Shown here: positions 48,071 through 58,123 of the stretch, piece after piece
Numbering within the stretch: position 1 is the first letter of the stretch
How the letters are laid out: each line of letters opens with the position of its first letter
Assembly: GCA_029961685.1 (NCBI GenBank)
Contig: JARWKL010000008.1
Coordinates: forward strand, 6,140,501 to 6,204,500
Source: Aristolochia californica
Taxonomy: Eukaryota; Streptophyta; Magnoliopsida; Piperales; Aristolochiaceae
Direction: 5' to 3'
DNA: 64,000 bases
Program-made: the position numbers and the translations under genes
The notes under the pieces: model-generated
Database searches by the model: none
Told to the model about the DNA's origin: nothing
The model's input: only the letters and a program-made list of their open reading frames with translations

Positions 48071-48344
48071 ACCGTAACCCTAAATCCCACAATTATGCAC
48101 AAATAATCCCCAATTAGGCATTGAAAATAAAATTAAATCAAATAAAACACTAATTTAATGAAAAAAATTAGGGTTTAGTCATACCTTCTAAAATTTGGGG
48201 AAAACCGAAGCCAAAGGGTGAAATCGATGCCGAATGGAAAAATTGATGCCTAATCGAAGTAGAAATTAAGCAATCGATGCCCAAATGTCAAAATCGAAGA
48301 AAATCAAAATCAAAATGGGGAAATCGAACGAAATCGGATGGTAT

Positions 48345-48665
48345 TTTGGGGGAAAGGAGAATAGCCAAAGAGAGAAGGGAGTGGGAGGTTGAAAGGGAGA
48401 AGAGAGAGAAGAAAGGGAGGTCGAGAGGGATAAGAGAGAGAGAGAAGTGAGAGAGAAAAACAGAGAGCGAGTCCGAGAGAAGAGAGGGAGGCACGGAGAC
48501 AAGAGAGAGGGCGAGTCCGAGAGAAGACTGAGAGACAGAGGCCGGAGACAAGAGGGAGCAAAGATGGAGGCCGAAGACGAGAATCCGAGAGGAGAGAGGA
48601 AGAAAAAAAGGGAAACGAGGATGCGCGAGAGAGGGGGGCGCGAGGAGAGCGAGGGGGAAAGCAAA
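48345..48665 (+). repeat. Purine-rich (GAGAGA) tract near the Harbinger right end
   Basis: Irregular GAGAGAGA and gagtccgagagaagagag units. On the minus strand this is a pyrimidine-rich leader upstream of the Myb-like gene. The leucine/serine frame (48266-48697) and the arginine/glutamate frame (48447-48713) both come from this composition. Confidence 0.85.
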
Positions 48666-48865
48666 CCTTGCGCGTCCTTCATCTCAAAGAAGAACAAATA
48701 TGGCCTTCTTTGAGATGAAGGATTTTAAACTGTGGAGACGAAGGACCGCTTCATCCCCTGCATCCAGATGAAATGTCATCTGCGCTCCACTAACGACTTC
48801 AAGTGTTGAAGGGCATCATGCGTTTGAAGTTCATCTCGGACTTCAAGTTTACTAACCTCCCCTTA

Positions 48866-50138
48866 GTGTAGAATGAATTACATTGAAGTGAGATTACACC
48901 ACTTCATTCGCTCAGGCAAAAATTGGGGAAAAGTGATTCATACCTATTTTGTGAATCAACCGATTGAAGTGCGCGATGCGCATTGCTCCTTCCCTTCTCC
49001 CCCCGCGATCCTTCAGCAAAGTTTTTTTTTCTCCTCCCTCTTCCCCCACCCCTGTCTGCCTTCCTCCCTCTCGGCCTCCCTCTCCTCTCCCTCTCGATCT
49101 CCATCACAGAGCACGAGAGGTGGAGCCTCTATCATAGAGCCTCTCGGCCTCCCGACTTCTCTTCTCTCTCGCCTCCCCCTGTCGGGCCTTCCTCCCTCCT
49201 CTCGACCTCCCTCTCCTCTCCCTCTCGACCTCCGTTGTAGAGCACGGTAGGCCGAGCCTCTGTCGCAGACCCTCTCGGCCTCCCAACTTCTCTGCTCTCT
49301 TGGCCTCCCTCTTTTCTCCCTCTCGGCGTACCGTCGGAGCGTTGCCTCCGTCGTTGTTGCCCGCCTCTGTCGTCGTTGCCCGTCGCCATTGTCGTTGCCC
49401 GCCGTTGTCACCGTTGCCCACTGGCCCACCACTGAGGAAGACGATGCGCGCTAAGGAAGACGATGTTTAATTTTTCCTAAGTTAGGAAAAATTAAACCAT
49501 CGTCATAATTGGTTTAATTATCCAATTTATTAAACCATTAGTTTTTTATTTTTTAAGTATGTTATTAATTAATAATATGTAAAATATATGTTATGTTATT
49601 GATAAATTAATATATTTATTTATTTATTATGTATTTTTTTATTTTGTGTTAAAAAAGTGATTTTTAATGTTAAACTATATCTTATGTTATTATAAAATAA
49701 TTTATTTATTTATTATATTCCCTTATGTTATTTTTAAAATTTTTATTTATTTTAAATAATTTATTCTAGTCACATGTAATTATTTTTTAATTAATAATAA
49801 ACTATAATTATTAAGTAATATAATATAGTTTTTCATTATTTAGGATATTAATATATTCTAATACTACACGTTAAATCACTTATAAGTGTAGTAACCATGT
49901 TTATTTTGGTTAATTATCTGTTTAGGTATATATTCTATTTAAGTATATTATACAAGGTTACTCATTTTCTTCTTTATATCATACTTTTCATTTGGGGGCA
50001 CTAACACTGGAATATGTTTTCTAGTGCACTTGAACTTGTCTATACTAATACCCAAAGATGAGTTGAAGTTGAATCAATTCATTTAAGTTCAATTCAATTC
50101 TTCACTTCAATTCAAGTTCTTTGTGGACTAACCGCTCC
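48866..50138. other. Right part of the outer Harbinger-like element
   Basis: A GC-rich pyrimidine tract (48985-49435) contains repeated ctctcggcctcccgactt-type and gtcgttgcccg units and gives large spurious Arg/Gly-rich frames on the minus strand. It is followed by a 46-base palindrome (49459-49504), an AT-rich stretch (49505-49980) and the terminal repeat. No gene. Confidence 0.7.
49459..49504. repeat. Near-perfect 46-base palindrome
   Basis: The arms GACGATGTTTAATTTTTCC and GGAAAAATTAAACCATCGTC are complementary with one bulged base, centred on CCTAAGTTAGG. The centre is identical to the reconstructed insertion site of the outer element (TTTCC TAA GTTAGGAAA at 43783-43790 / 50139-50150). 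Confidence 0.9.
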
Positions 50139-50141
50139 TAA

Positions 50142-51296
50142 GTTAGGAAACTTGAATTAAATCAGTGCCTGGCCCACTTCTATTATGTCGAGACTCAGAC
50201 TCGCTCGAGTTAATTCAGTGCGCCCGTTATCCCAGCCGACCGAGTGCACCAACCCGACCGAGTCAACCAAGACCAACTCAGACCGAGTCAACTCGGTTCG
50301 GGTCAACTTGACTCAGGGCACTTATTTTCTGCCTCAATATACGTGCCCAAGATTTCGACACGACTCGATAAAATTTTTTCTTTGGCTGGATTTTTTTTTT
50401 TGTGAAGAATTGATCGATTATTCCTTGGTCAGCATATTATTTGGAACAAATATGTGCATTGGACTATTTCATGGGTCATTTTACAAGAATTATTTTGGGT
50501 CGTGTTAAATGGGCCCAAGCTAAGCCCGTTTCAGTTGCTGCTATTGTGTCTCCTTTGATGAGACATTATTATTGTAGAAAAGGTAGCCTCATACCATTAT
50601 TTATTTATGTCCCTGTCAAAAATATCAAATTTTTTCTATTGGGAAACCATGACGGAGGAACTTCATCCCCGTAAAAAATATCAAAATTATTTGTGGTTGG
50701 GAGTCCATGACGGAGGAACTTCATCCCCGTCAAAAATATCAAAATTATTTGTGGTTGGGAGTCCATGACGGAGGAACTTCATCCCCGTAAAAATTATCAA
50801 ATTTATTTGTGGTTGGGAGTCCATGACGGAGGAACTTCATCCCTATAAAAATGTCAAATTTTTTTGGTTGGGAGTCCATGACAGAGGAACTTCATCCCCG
50901 TAAAAAATATGAATTTTTTGTCGTTGGAAGTCGATGACGGAGGAACTTCATCCCCATAAAAAATATTAAATTTTTGTAGTTGGAAGTCCATGACGGAGGA
51001 ACTTATTATTATATTTATGTTACTTCCCCCATTAATATCATATATTACTCTACCACTTGAGAGTCGTTGTCCTATGGAGGGACAAGGTGGTGGAGGTGGA
51101 CACTTGAGAACAATGTCTTCGCGGTTAGGAGTGATTTAATCTCCCTGATATTATACCAGTTGGGCCTCATGAACGAGAGAACCAACGTGAGGGGGAGTGT
51201 TGGAAGATGAAGGCATATTATACCAAAAATTTTTTTACATCATTTACAACAAGTTGGGAGTTCATGCTATTCTCTCACCCCCAGCTTGAGGGGAAG
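50142..51296 (+). other. Internal 3' region of the 9.3-kb element
   Basis: It opens with GACTCG/GTCAACTCGG-rich sequence (50180-50320) like that in the 3.4-kb element (5500-5640), then a 58-bp minisatellite, then a gagagtcgttgtcctatggagggaca block shared with 61370-61395 and, inverted, 63510-63540. It ends with two successive polypurine/LTR-start copies (about 51186 and 51286). No coding frame is credible. Confidence 0.7.
50640..51010 (+). repeat. 58-bp minisatellite, seven units
   Basis: The word CATGACGGAGGAACTTCATC starts at 50648, 50706, 50764, 50822, 50877, 50932 (cgatgacgg variant) and 50989. Spacing is 58, 58, 58, 55, 55 and 57. Between the words lie AT-rich ccgtaaaaaatatcaaaatt and gtggttgggagtc segments. 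The first units are nearly identical, the later ones diverged. Confidence 0.95.
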
Positions 51297-51727
51297 TATT
51301 GGAAGATAGGGCCCAAACCCACACGACCAAGGAAGACCCACATATCAAAGTGTATTTGAAGATGGGCCCAAGCCCATAAGACCAAGGAAGACCCATGGAT
51401 CTGAGAAAAATAGAAGACGGACTCAAGGCTCACTGATCAAGGAGAAGACCCATAGGCCCACATACATTGATGACAGGATGGTAAATAAATGGTCATCACA
51501 TAGAGATGGCAGTGATGTAATTATGTTAAAGTTCTAGGGTTAAAACCCTAAACCCTAAGTTCAGGGGTATTATTGTAATATTATGGTTTCATAAATTTAT
51601 AAATAGAGCTTCAAGGGGAGGTTAAGGAATAATCAATTCCATAACCCTTCCTCCTCTAGTTTTCTCCCAATGAGTTTATTTCCCTTTTTCTCCATGAGCT
51701 AAATTCATGGAGTCCTGAAAATCAACA
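51297..51727 (+). repeat. 3' LTR of the 9.3-kb element
   Basis: It starts TATTGGAAGATAGGGCCC (first dinucleotide TG changed to TA) and ends GAAAATCAACA. The length is 431 against 421 in the 5' copy. It contains an extra aaccctaa unit near 51545. Confidence 0.88.
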
Positions 51728-52476
51728 ACATTGTCCTTGAACAACGTTTTATGGTCAAAGGGTTTCATTATTGTGGACTAGAAAAAACTCTAGAACATCT
51801 AAATTGACTTTGTTGTTCTTTTTATGATTTGTGAATTTCATGGAAAACTCTTGGAGGATCACAACTAACTTGTTATTCTTCATCACTGGAGATTGTTTTG
51901 TTATTAGATTGTGTAGTAGTTGTGCTCTATAAAAGAAACAAGTTTACTTGAGGATAATTTGTTACAAAAGCATAGAAGCATGAACCACCAAGAAAAAAAC
52001 AAATCTATCCATGTCTGAACATCAAGAGGAAATTTTGGAGAAGATTCATGCATAAAAAAATCTGATTTGGCTAAGAAACAACCACCCTAATTCATGATGA
52101 TACATCAAGTTGATACATTACTCATTGAATCAACTTGATTATAACTACAATGGATCTGTGTGACATCATTGAGTTGATTCGATCCCTCATCAAATTGACT
52201 TAATCTTAAATTAATTAATTGGTAAAATGAGTTTGGATTGATTGGACATTCATCGAGCCAACTAGATCTCCCATCAAATTCATTAGATCCTTCATCAAGT
52301 TGACTTAATGACTTGTTGAAATTTAAATAAAGTGTGCTTTTTATAAATTCTCACTATGCCTCTCCTTCTATGGCCTTTAACACATTTGATTTTATTCTAA
52401 TCAAACCCAAAGCCTCGAGTTATTTTATATGGAAAGATTTGGTTTAAATAATGCACAAAAGTTATAGGCTAACATG
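51728..52476. other. Spacer between LTR elements, nothing firm
   Basis: AT-rich. The part 52090-52330 repeats words such as catcaagttgac, tcatcgagccaac and tcatcaaattgac, reminiscent in style of the SIRE-like LTR word arrays but with a different core. A TATA-like tttataaattctc follows at about 52340. It may be an old LTR. No ORF. Confidence 0.4.
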
Positions 52477-52887
52477 TGTTTGGAATTAGACGCCCTAATT
52501 CCAAACTAACAAGAGCAATAATAATAATCGCAGAAGAAAGAAAAAACAAGTACGAGAACAAAGACAACAAGATTTATACAGGTTCGCCTCAAAGCGAGAC
52601 TACGTCCTGTCTTCCACCACTACAGTGATCCACTATAAAAATGAATTAATTTACAAGAGAAATCGTACACACTTACATGTATTTTCTCTAACCTCTCTCG
52701 GGCTGCAACTCATCTTTCTTCTCGGTGATGATAAAACCCTAACAACGGTGCCCCCAAATATAATGGAAAAATTAGGGCAAACACGATACAAAAGGAAAAT
52801 TTCCAAACCCCCATGGCTACCTTACCACAAAGGTTAATCCGCATACCGATTCAACATAGGGCATTGATTATGCTCCACAACTTAACA
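52477..52887 (-). repeat. 3' LTR of the Tnt1-like element
   Basis: On the minus strand it starts TGTTAAGTTGTGG at 52887, preceded by the purine tract caagtgggaga, and ends CTAATTCCAAACA at 52477. It aligns throughout with the solo LTR at 993-1473. Confidence 0.9.
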
Positions 52888-52959
52888 ATCTCCCACTTGG
52901 AGACAAATCCATCATCAATATAGTGGCAACAACTTCTCAATCCTCAAAGAGAAGTTCAA

Positions 52960-53600
52960 CTGAAGTTGCACACAACTTCAGTTTCTCAATAGTAATAGTT
53001 TTTGTCAACATATCAACCGGAATTTGACTTCCATGAACCTTCTCAAGTGCTATGATTCTATTCTCCAGAGCAGATTTGATGGAGTGATAATGCACCTATA
53101 TGTGCTTTATTCTGGCATGGTAAACATGATTCTTTGCTAAATGAATAACACTCTAGCTGTCACAATACAACACATTATTTCCATGCTTGAGACCTAATTC
53201 TTCCTAGAAGAACTGCAATCATACCATGTCTTTGCTGGCTTCGGTCACGACGACACATTCTACCTCAGTAGTGGAAAGAACAACTATCTTCTACAACTGA
53301 GAGACCCAACTAACTGCTATACCACCCAATGAGTACACATATCTAGTGGTACTCTTCCTGCCATCAATGTCTCTAGCCATGTCAGCATCTATATAATCCG
53401 GTAATCCCAAGTTTGGCTGAGTTTGCAGTGCCTCTCAAATACATGAGAATCCACTTCACTGCTTCCCAATGTTGTTTACCCAGATTACTCATATATCTTC
53501 TCACAACTCCAACTGAATGAGCTATGTTTGGTCTAGTGCACACCATGGCATACATGCGACTGCCAATAACAGAAGCATATGGTACATTGGCCATGTGGGC
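52960..53600 (-). pseudogene. RNase H and connection region of the Tnt1-like element (decayed)
   Basis: The frame 53382-53594 reads VPYASVIGSRMYAMVCTRPNIAHSV, RRYMSNLGKQHWEAVKWILMYLRGT. Below it, the RNase H body (ECVVVTEASKDMV-type codons and the CDSQSVIHL-like region near 53150-53250) is present with stops. Confidence 0.82.
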
Positions 53601-53679
53601 TTGTTCCTACTCTGTAGAATGTGACTGCTCCTTAGATAGCCTAAAGTGACTAACTAAAGGAGTACTCACTGGTTTTACA

Positions 53680-54480
53680 TCATTCATGTTGAATCTTCCA
53701 AAAAAGCTTCTTCACATATTCATTTTGTGACAGTTTCAAGACATCAGTATATCTAGCAATCCTCATCCCAAGGATTTGTTTTGCAGCACCCAAATCCTTC
53801 ATTGCAAACTTCTTGGATATTTCCCTTTTTAACTTATCTATTTCTTGTTTGCAAGCAACTGCTATCAACATGTCATCAACTAGTAGAATGATGTAGGAGT
53901 CATGAAACTTCTTCACATAACGACAATGATCTGCCTGACACTTCAAGAAACCATTACTACTCATAAAGGTGTCAAACTTCTTATACCATTGTCTTGGAGT
54001 TTGTTTAAGACCATACAAGCTCTTTTGAAGTTTGCACACCATTTTCTCCTTTCCATGTGCTTTGAAACCCTGTGGCTGCGTCATGTAAATTTCTTCCTCC
54101 AAATCACTATGAAGAAATGTTGTCTTTACAACCAACTGCTCTAAGTGCAAGTCTTTATTTGCTACTATTCCAAGCACTGTTCTAATAGTAATTAATTTCA
54201 CTACTGAAGAGCAAATCTTAGTACAGTCAATGCCTTCTTTTTGTTGAAAGCCCTTTACCACTAGTCTTGCCTTGTACTGCTTGCTGCCATCATGTTCGTC
54301 TTTTATTTGGTATACCCATTTGTTCAACAAGGCTTTCTTCTCTTTTGGTAACTTGGTCAACTTCCATGTCTGATTGGATAATAGTGAATCCATCTCATCC
54401 TTCATGGCCAACTCCCACTTGGTTGATTCATCAACTTGCACAACTTTCTCATAACTCTTTGGTTCACCTTTATCAGTCAA
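53680..54480 (-). pseudogene. Reverse transcriptase of the Tnt1-like element
   Basis: A 266-codon frame, the longest in the window. It has KWELAMKDEMDSL, WVYQIKDEHDG, YKARLVVKGFQQKEGID, LVVKTTFLHSDLEEEIYM, MVCKLQKSLYGLKQTPRQWYKKFD and the catalytic LVDDMLIA. The usual Tyr of YVDD is Leu and the preceding strand is one residue short. LVVKTTFLHSDL has Thr where the family has the first catalytic Asp (VDVKTAFLHGDL), so the polymerase is inactive. Confidence 0.9.
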
Positions 54481-54717
54481 TAAAATATAATTTAGTGCAG
54501 GGGAGTACCTCTATGGTGGTTTGCTAGTTCTGGCAGATCTCCTGAGTTCAGTTACAAGAATGTCCTCATTTACTTATGGGGGTAGATTTTCCTGGTCTTC
54601 CTAAGAGATATTATCGATCTCAATAACTGGAAGATCTCTCAACTGAATCACTTCAGACTATTTGGCTTCATCACTTGTGCTCTCAGACTCTGTTCTTGAC
54701 CCGTCTTTATACATGGT

Positions 54718-55070
54718 TGTTAAGCACCTAGCCAATACTATCCAAAAAACCGGCCTATTAGGTAGCGGAAAGCCAAGTGCTTAACCCAGGACCATAACAT
54801 CACACCCACCTTCACGAGCCGACGTCCACAGTGGCCCACTTGCGACGGCCCACTCTAGCGACACTGGTCTGACCCACCTTTTGTGGCCCTACCAGTAATT
54901 TTAATCCGGCCTCTAGGTCACCTCGTCCACTAAGTTTGCTCATGCCGGGATTCGAACTCGCGACGTGGGGGTCCGCTCTGATACCAAATGTTAAGTACCT
55001 TGCCAATACTACCCAAAAGACCGACCTGTTAGGTAGCGGAAAGCCAAGTACTTAACCCAGGACCATAACA
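54718..55070 (-). mobile_element. TRIM (353-bp terminal-repeat retrotransposon in miniature)
   Basis: Two direct repeats of about 82 bases (54718-54799 and 54989-55070) start TGTTAAG and end ACCATAACA. Adjacent to the right one, ctctgataccaaa (54976-54988) is on the minus strand TTTGGTATCAGAG, an initiator-methionine primer-binding site, so the element reads on the minus strand. The interior has no coding capacity. It separates integrase-end codons (DVTFNEGVI) from MYKDGS, which normally adjoin. Flanks atggt/atgac support a partly decayed duplication. No 5S-like segment is present, so it is not Cassandra. Confidence 0.9.
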
Positions 55071-55930
55071 ATGACACCTTCATTGAAGGTCACGTCCTTT
55101 CTGCTGATAACCTTACGACTTTGGTCATCCCAAAAGCGACAACCAAACTCGGTACTACAATAACCAATAAAGAAACATATCTTAGATTTAACATCAAGTT
55201 TATTTCTAACAGAAGAATCAATAAGAATATAAGAGTCACAACCAAAAACTTTAAACAAAGAAAGGTTTACCTCTTTATCTCTACAGACCTCTTTTGGTAT
55301 TTTTCAATCCAATGATATTGAGGGACCTCTGTTGATCAAATAGGCAGAGATGCTAATAGCCTCAGACCAGAACATCTTTGGCAATCCCGCATGTAATCTC
55401 ATGCTCATAGCATGCTCGTTCAAAGTTTTATTCATCCTCTCAACCACACCATTTAGTTGAGGTTTTCTAGGAATGGTTTTCTTCATCTTAATTCCATTAT
55501 CAATACAATACTACTTGAAATCATCATCTATATATTCTTCCCCATTATCTGAGTACGGACACTTCACCTTCAAATTTTTCTTAGTCTCAACCATTGCTCT
55601 CCATAACTTGAATGTATCAAAGGCATCAAATTTCTTTTTCAGGAAATAAACTCATACTTTTTTTATTGCATCATCAATAAATGTCACATAGTAGTTAGAA
55701 CCACCAAGGGAAGTAACAGTTGAAGGCCCCCAAACATCTGTGTGAACCAACTCCAATTTTATTGTCTTTTGTTCCTTTCCAACCTTAGAAAAACTAACCC
55801 TATTCTGCTTGCTGAAAATACAACTTTCACACAAACTACTCTTTACAGTTTTCAACCTTTGCAGCTTCCCTTTGGAGTGAAACACTTTTATTCCCTTCTC
55901 ACTCATGTGACCGAGCCTATAATGCCACAA
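55052..55930 (-). pseudogene. Integrase of the Tnt1-like element (decayed)
   Basis: Pre-integrase zinc region MWHYRLGHMSEKGIKVF with CESCIFSKQNRVSF; first catalytic Asp in LVHTDVWGPSTV; second in the SDNGEEY-like codons near 55535-55560; Glu in LNGVVERMNKTLNEHAM; C-terminal KVFGCDSYILID and FIGYCSTEFGCRFWD. Frame breaks lie near 55650, 55500 and 55300. Confidence 0.9.
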
Positions 55931-57013
55931 ATCTGAATGTAAAGAGTTCCAGTTTTAACTCTTTTTCAACAACCATGACTCCCTTAGTGACTTTCCAAGT
56001 AGCACCATTAAAAGTCACATTATGACCTTCATCATCAACCTGGCCTACTGAAATCAGATTACGCATCAGTTTTGGTACATGTGTCACCTTGTGAATTTTC
56101 CACACCCACCCGTTTGACATCCTCATACTAACATTACCAATACTGATAATATCCAAAAGTTCTCCATCAGAAAGATACACCTTCCCATGATCTCCAACAA
56201 CATAATTCTCCATGATCTCACGATGTGTGGTGGTATGAAAAGAAGCTCTTGAATCTAACACCCAAGAGTCAATAGGGCTATCAACCGACAAGAGTAAAGT
56301 ATCTTGTACTTCTTCAGTCTTCGCATTTTTAACATCATTTTTCTTTTCGTCCTTCTTCGGTGCTCTACAATTTTTCTTTATGTGACCAAAGTTGCCACAA
56401 TACCAGCATTCCACATTCCTTCCGAATTTGGACTTTCTTCTTCCATTCCTTGACTTCCCTCTACCGTTGCCCTTGTTTGAATTCCTCTCGAAGTTCCTGC
56501 CCCTAGTATCAACATGTACGACAGAATTAGATGTCAATGATTCTCCAAAGTTCTTTCTACGAACTTTCTCCGCAAGAATGGTATCCCGAACATTATTAAA
56601 AATCAACTTCCCATTGCCTACAGAATTGTTGACCGCAACCCTCGTAGGCTCCCAAAAATTTGGTAGAGACACCAAAAGAATTAAAGTACAGACCTCATCA
56701 TCAAATTTAATTTGAACGAAGGTCAATTGATTGACAATCGTGCTAAACTCATTCAAATGCGATGCTAGTGTATTTTTTGTCATCTTTAATTTGAAGAGTT
56801 TTTTCATGAGATGTACCTTATTATTTGCAAAAGGTTTCTCATACATGTCAGATGAATCTTCATCATCCCCGTTGTGATTTTCTCCAACGCTATGTTGTGA
56901 GCAACGTTCTTCGACAGTGTTAACTGGACTACTCCCAACACCTGTCTATCGAGGAGAATCCACTCATCATCTTTCATACCTTTTGGTTTCATATCCAGAA
57001 GTGGTGAGTGCAA
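55917..57013 (-). pseudogene. Gag and protease of the Tnt1-like element
   Basis: Gag runs from about 57013 with a frame change near 56825. It includes KLKMTKNTLASHLNEFSTIV and a basic Asn/Arg-rich stretch. The zinc knuckle CWYCGNFGHIKKNC has the exact CX2CX4HX4C spacing. The protease site reads SWVLDSRASFHTT: the catalytic D-S-G has become D-S-R (near 56250), which should abolish cleavage. The following TKGVMVVEKELK region belongs to the protease/integrase link. Confidence 0.92.
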
Positions 57014-57130
57014 CTTTTTAATGTATAGATAGTCTTCAATCTACATCCTCTAGAACGCAAAATCCATCGAATTTGTTGATTCCTAGTGTCGATCCTTCTC
57101 CGATAGCCATTGCTCTCAATCACGAACCAA

Positions 57131-57340
57131 TGCTCTGATACCACTCGTTAGGAATTAGACGCCCTAATTCCAAACTACTGAGAGAAATAACAATAATCGC
57201 AAAAGAAAGGAAAAAAAAGCACGAGAACAAAGACAACAAGATTTATACAGGTTCACCTCAAGGTGAGACTACGTCGTATCTTCTGCCGCTGCAATAATCC
57301 ACTAGGAAGATGAAGTAGTTTATAAGAGAAATCACACACA
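57131..57340 (-). repeat. Primer-binding site and partial 5' LTR of the Tnt1-like element
   Basis: The minus strand carries TGGTATCAGAGCA (57131-57143), an intact initiator-methionine primer-binding site, next to an LTR end (57146). Only about 195 of 411 LTR bases remain; similarity to the 3' LTR stops near 57340. Confidence 0.87.
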
Positions 57341-57740
57341 TATGATTTTTTAAAGGACCTTTTGTTCAAAGTGACCATAACTAGAGAACAACAATTTGAC
57401 TAGTTATATTACGTAGAAGAAACCAGTCAAGTCAGAGCCTATCCTATTCAACACCTTCTAGATCATATCTTTAATTTTAATTATCATTTTGCTTCTTCTT
57501 CTTCTAGCTAGATAGTCAGATTAGAACGTTAGCATCTTCGCCTTAGACATTGTTCTTATGTGATTTCAAATTGGCAATGTCACAAATATTCAATAATTTT
57601 CAATAAGGGATTTGGTTATGCATATTTGTCATTGTTGTAAATTATGTAAACATGACCTTTTACACTCTTTGTACTTTTAGCATTACATCCACATCTTGAC
57701 CATTACAAGTTATCCATGCATATGTTGTGGCCCAGCCCTT
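57341..57740. other. Spacer, nothing recognised
   Basis: AT-rich sequence between two LTR elements, with a gcttcttcttcttct run near 57490. No ORF above 60 codons and no repeat ends seen. Confidence 0.5.
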
Positions 57741-57745
57741 ACAAC

Positions 57746-58123
57746 TGTTGGAAGATGGGCCCAAGCCCATAAGATAAGGACCCACCATGATCACACGAGC
57801 TGGTGGGATCTACCATGATCATGTGAGGTGGTATGATGAGTCCTACACAATAAGAAGTCATATAGAGCCAAAATTATTATGGAAGCAGGTCTCACAGAAG
57901 AGTTTCAATTTAAAGGTGGTTTGGTTATGCTAGTCTTCTATTTATATCGAGTTATTTAATTATGGTAGGACTTATCTTTGAGTGTTAAAGTTTGGGTGTA
58001 ATTGAGACAAGGGTAGTTTAATTATAATTGGACTCTACTACTTTCCTCTATTATAAATAGAGGTTCATGTACTCTGATTATAATCAAGTCAATTAAGTAT
58101 TTCTCTTTTCCATAAATTCAACA
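57746..58123 (+). repeat. 5' LTR
   Basis: It starts TGTTGGAAGATGGGCCC and ends AAATTCAACA. The TATA-like attataaatagagg is near 58050. It lacks one copy of the opening tandem unit that the 3' LTR has, which explains the length difference (378 against 434). Confidence 0.9.

Larger units (their letters stand above)
43862..48862. mobile_element. Inner PIF/Harbinger element with transposase and Myb-like genes (5.0 kb)
   Basis: TTA is duplicated at 43859-43861 and 48863-48865. The left end is a run of 12 G then TTAGTCAACAAAATG; the reverse complement of the right end is GGGGAGGTTAGTAAAC. Two genes lie on the minus strand: a DDE nuclease (44500-45874) and a Myb/SANT-like protein (46194-47160), the standard pair of PIF/Harbinger. 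Both have stops, so it is now immobile by itself. Its promoter end (47550-48700) holds telomere-like repeats and a purine-rich tract. Confidence 0.87.
43791..50138. mobile_element. Outer PIF/Harbinger-like element with TAA duplication
   Basis: The left end GGGGGGGTTAGTCCACAATGAAG and the right end, whose reverse complement reads GGAGCGGTTAGTCCACAAAGAAC, form terminal inverted repeats. TAA is duplicated at 43788-43790 and 50139-50141, the 3-bp TTA/TAA preference of this superfamily. Its own sequence is just 68 bases on the left and about 1.27 kb on the right, with no transposase, so it is a non-autonomous element into which the inner element inserted. Confidence 0.75.
42454..51727 (+). mobile_element. 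Non-autonomous LTR retrotransposon carrying nested DNA transposons (9.3 kb)
   Basis: LTRs at 42454-42874 and 51297-51727 flank it. Flanks ATATT (42449-42453) and ACATT (51728-51732) fit a 5-bp duplication with one change. After the 5' LTR, TAGTATTAGAAC (42875-42886) is a decayed methionine primer-binding site; cttgaggggaag (51285-51296) is the polypurine tract. Without the nested insertions the interior is about 2.1 kb and codes for no transposon protein. The frames at 43045-43591 are arginine/serine-rich with overlapping readings and no motifs. Confidence 0.87.
52477..57340 (-). mobile_element. Tnt1-like Ty1/Copia element, minus strand, 5' LTR truncated
   Basis: It has a complete 3' LTR (52477-52887), RNase H-proximal region, RT, integrase, protease, gag, a primer-binding site (57131-57143) and a partial 5' LTR (57146-57340). 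Domain order and motifs (VDDMLIA, WVLDS, CWYCGNFGHIKKNC) fit Tnt1-type Copia. A 353-bp TRIM interrupts it between integrase and RT. Left flank is acatg; the truncated 5' LTR prevents testing the duplication. The solo LTR at 993-1473 belongs to the same family. Confidence 0.9.

Noticed and set aside
48266..48697. 143-codon minus frame rich in Ser, Leu and Pro, and its overlapping plus and minus frames
   Set aside because: It follows the GAGAGA composition; three frames are open together and none has a motif.
49013..49432. Large Arg/Gly/Glu-rich minus frames
   Set aside because: They lie over a repetitive GC-rich pyrimidine tract of the outer Harbinger-like element and are open in several frames.
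50640..51010. CRISPR-like array of regularly spaced repeats
   Set aside because: This is a plant minisatellite; the spacers are repeats too, the units are head-to-tail and no cas gene is possible here.
54940..54965. tRNA gene suggested by ttcgaa and gccggg words
   Set aside because: Only a T-arm-like segment is visible; no acceptor stem, D arm or anticodon arm folds around it.
54718..55070. Cassandra-type TRIM carrying a 5S rRNA promoter
   Set aside because: The terminal repeats contain no 5S-like boxes.
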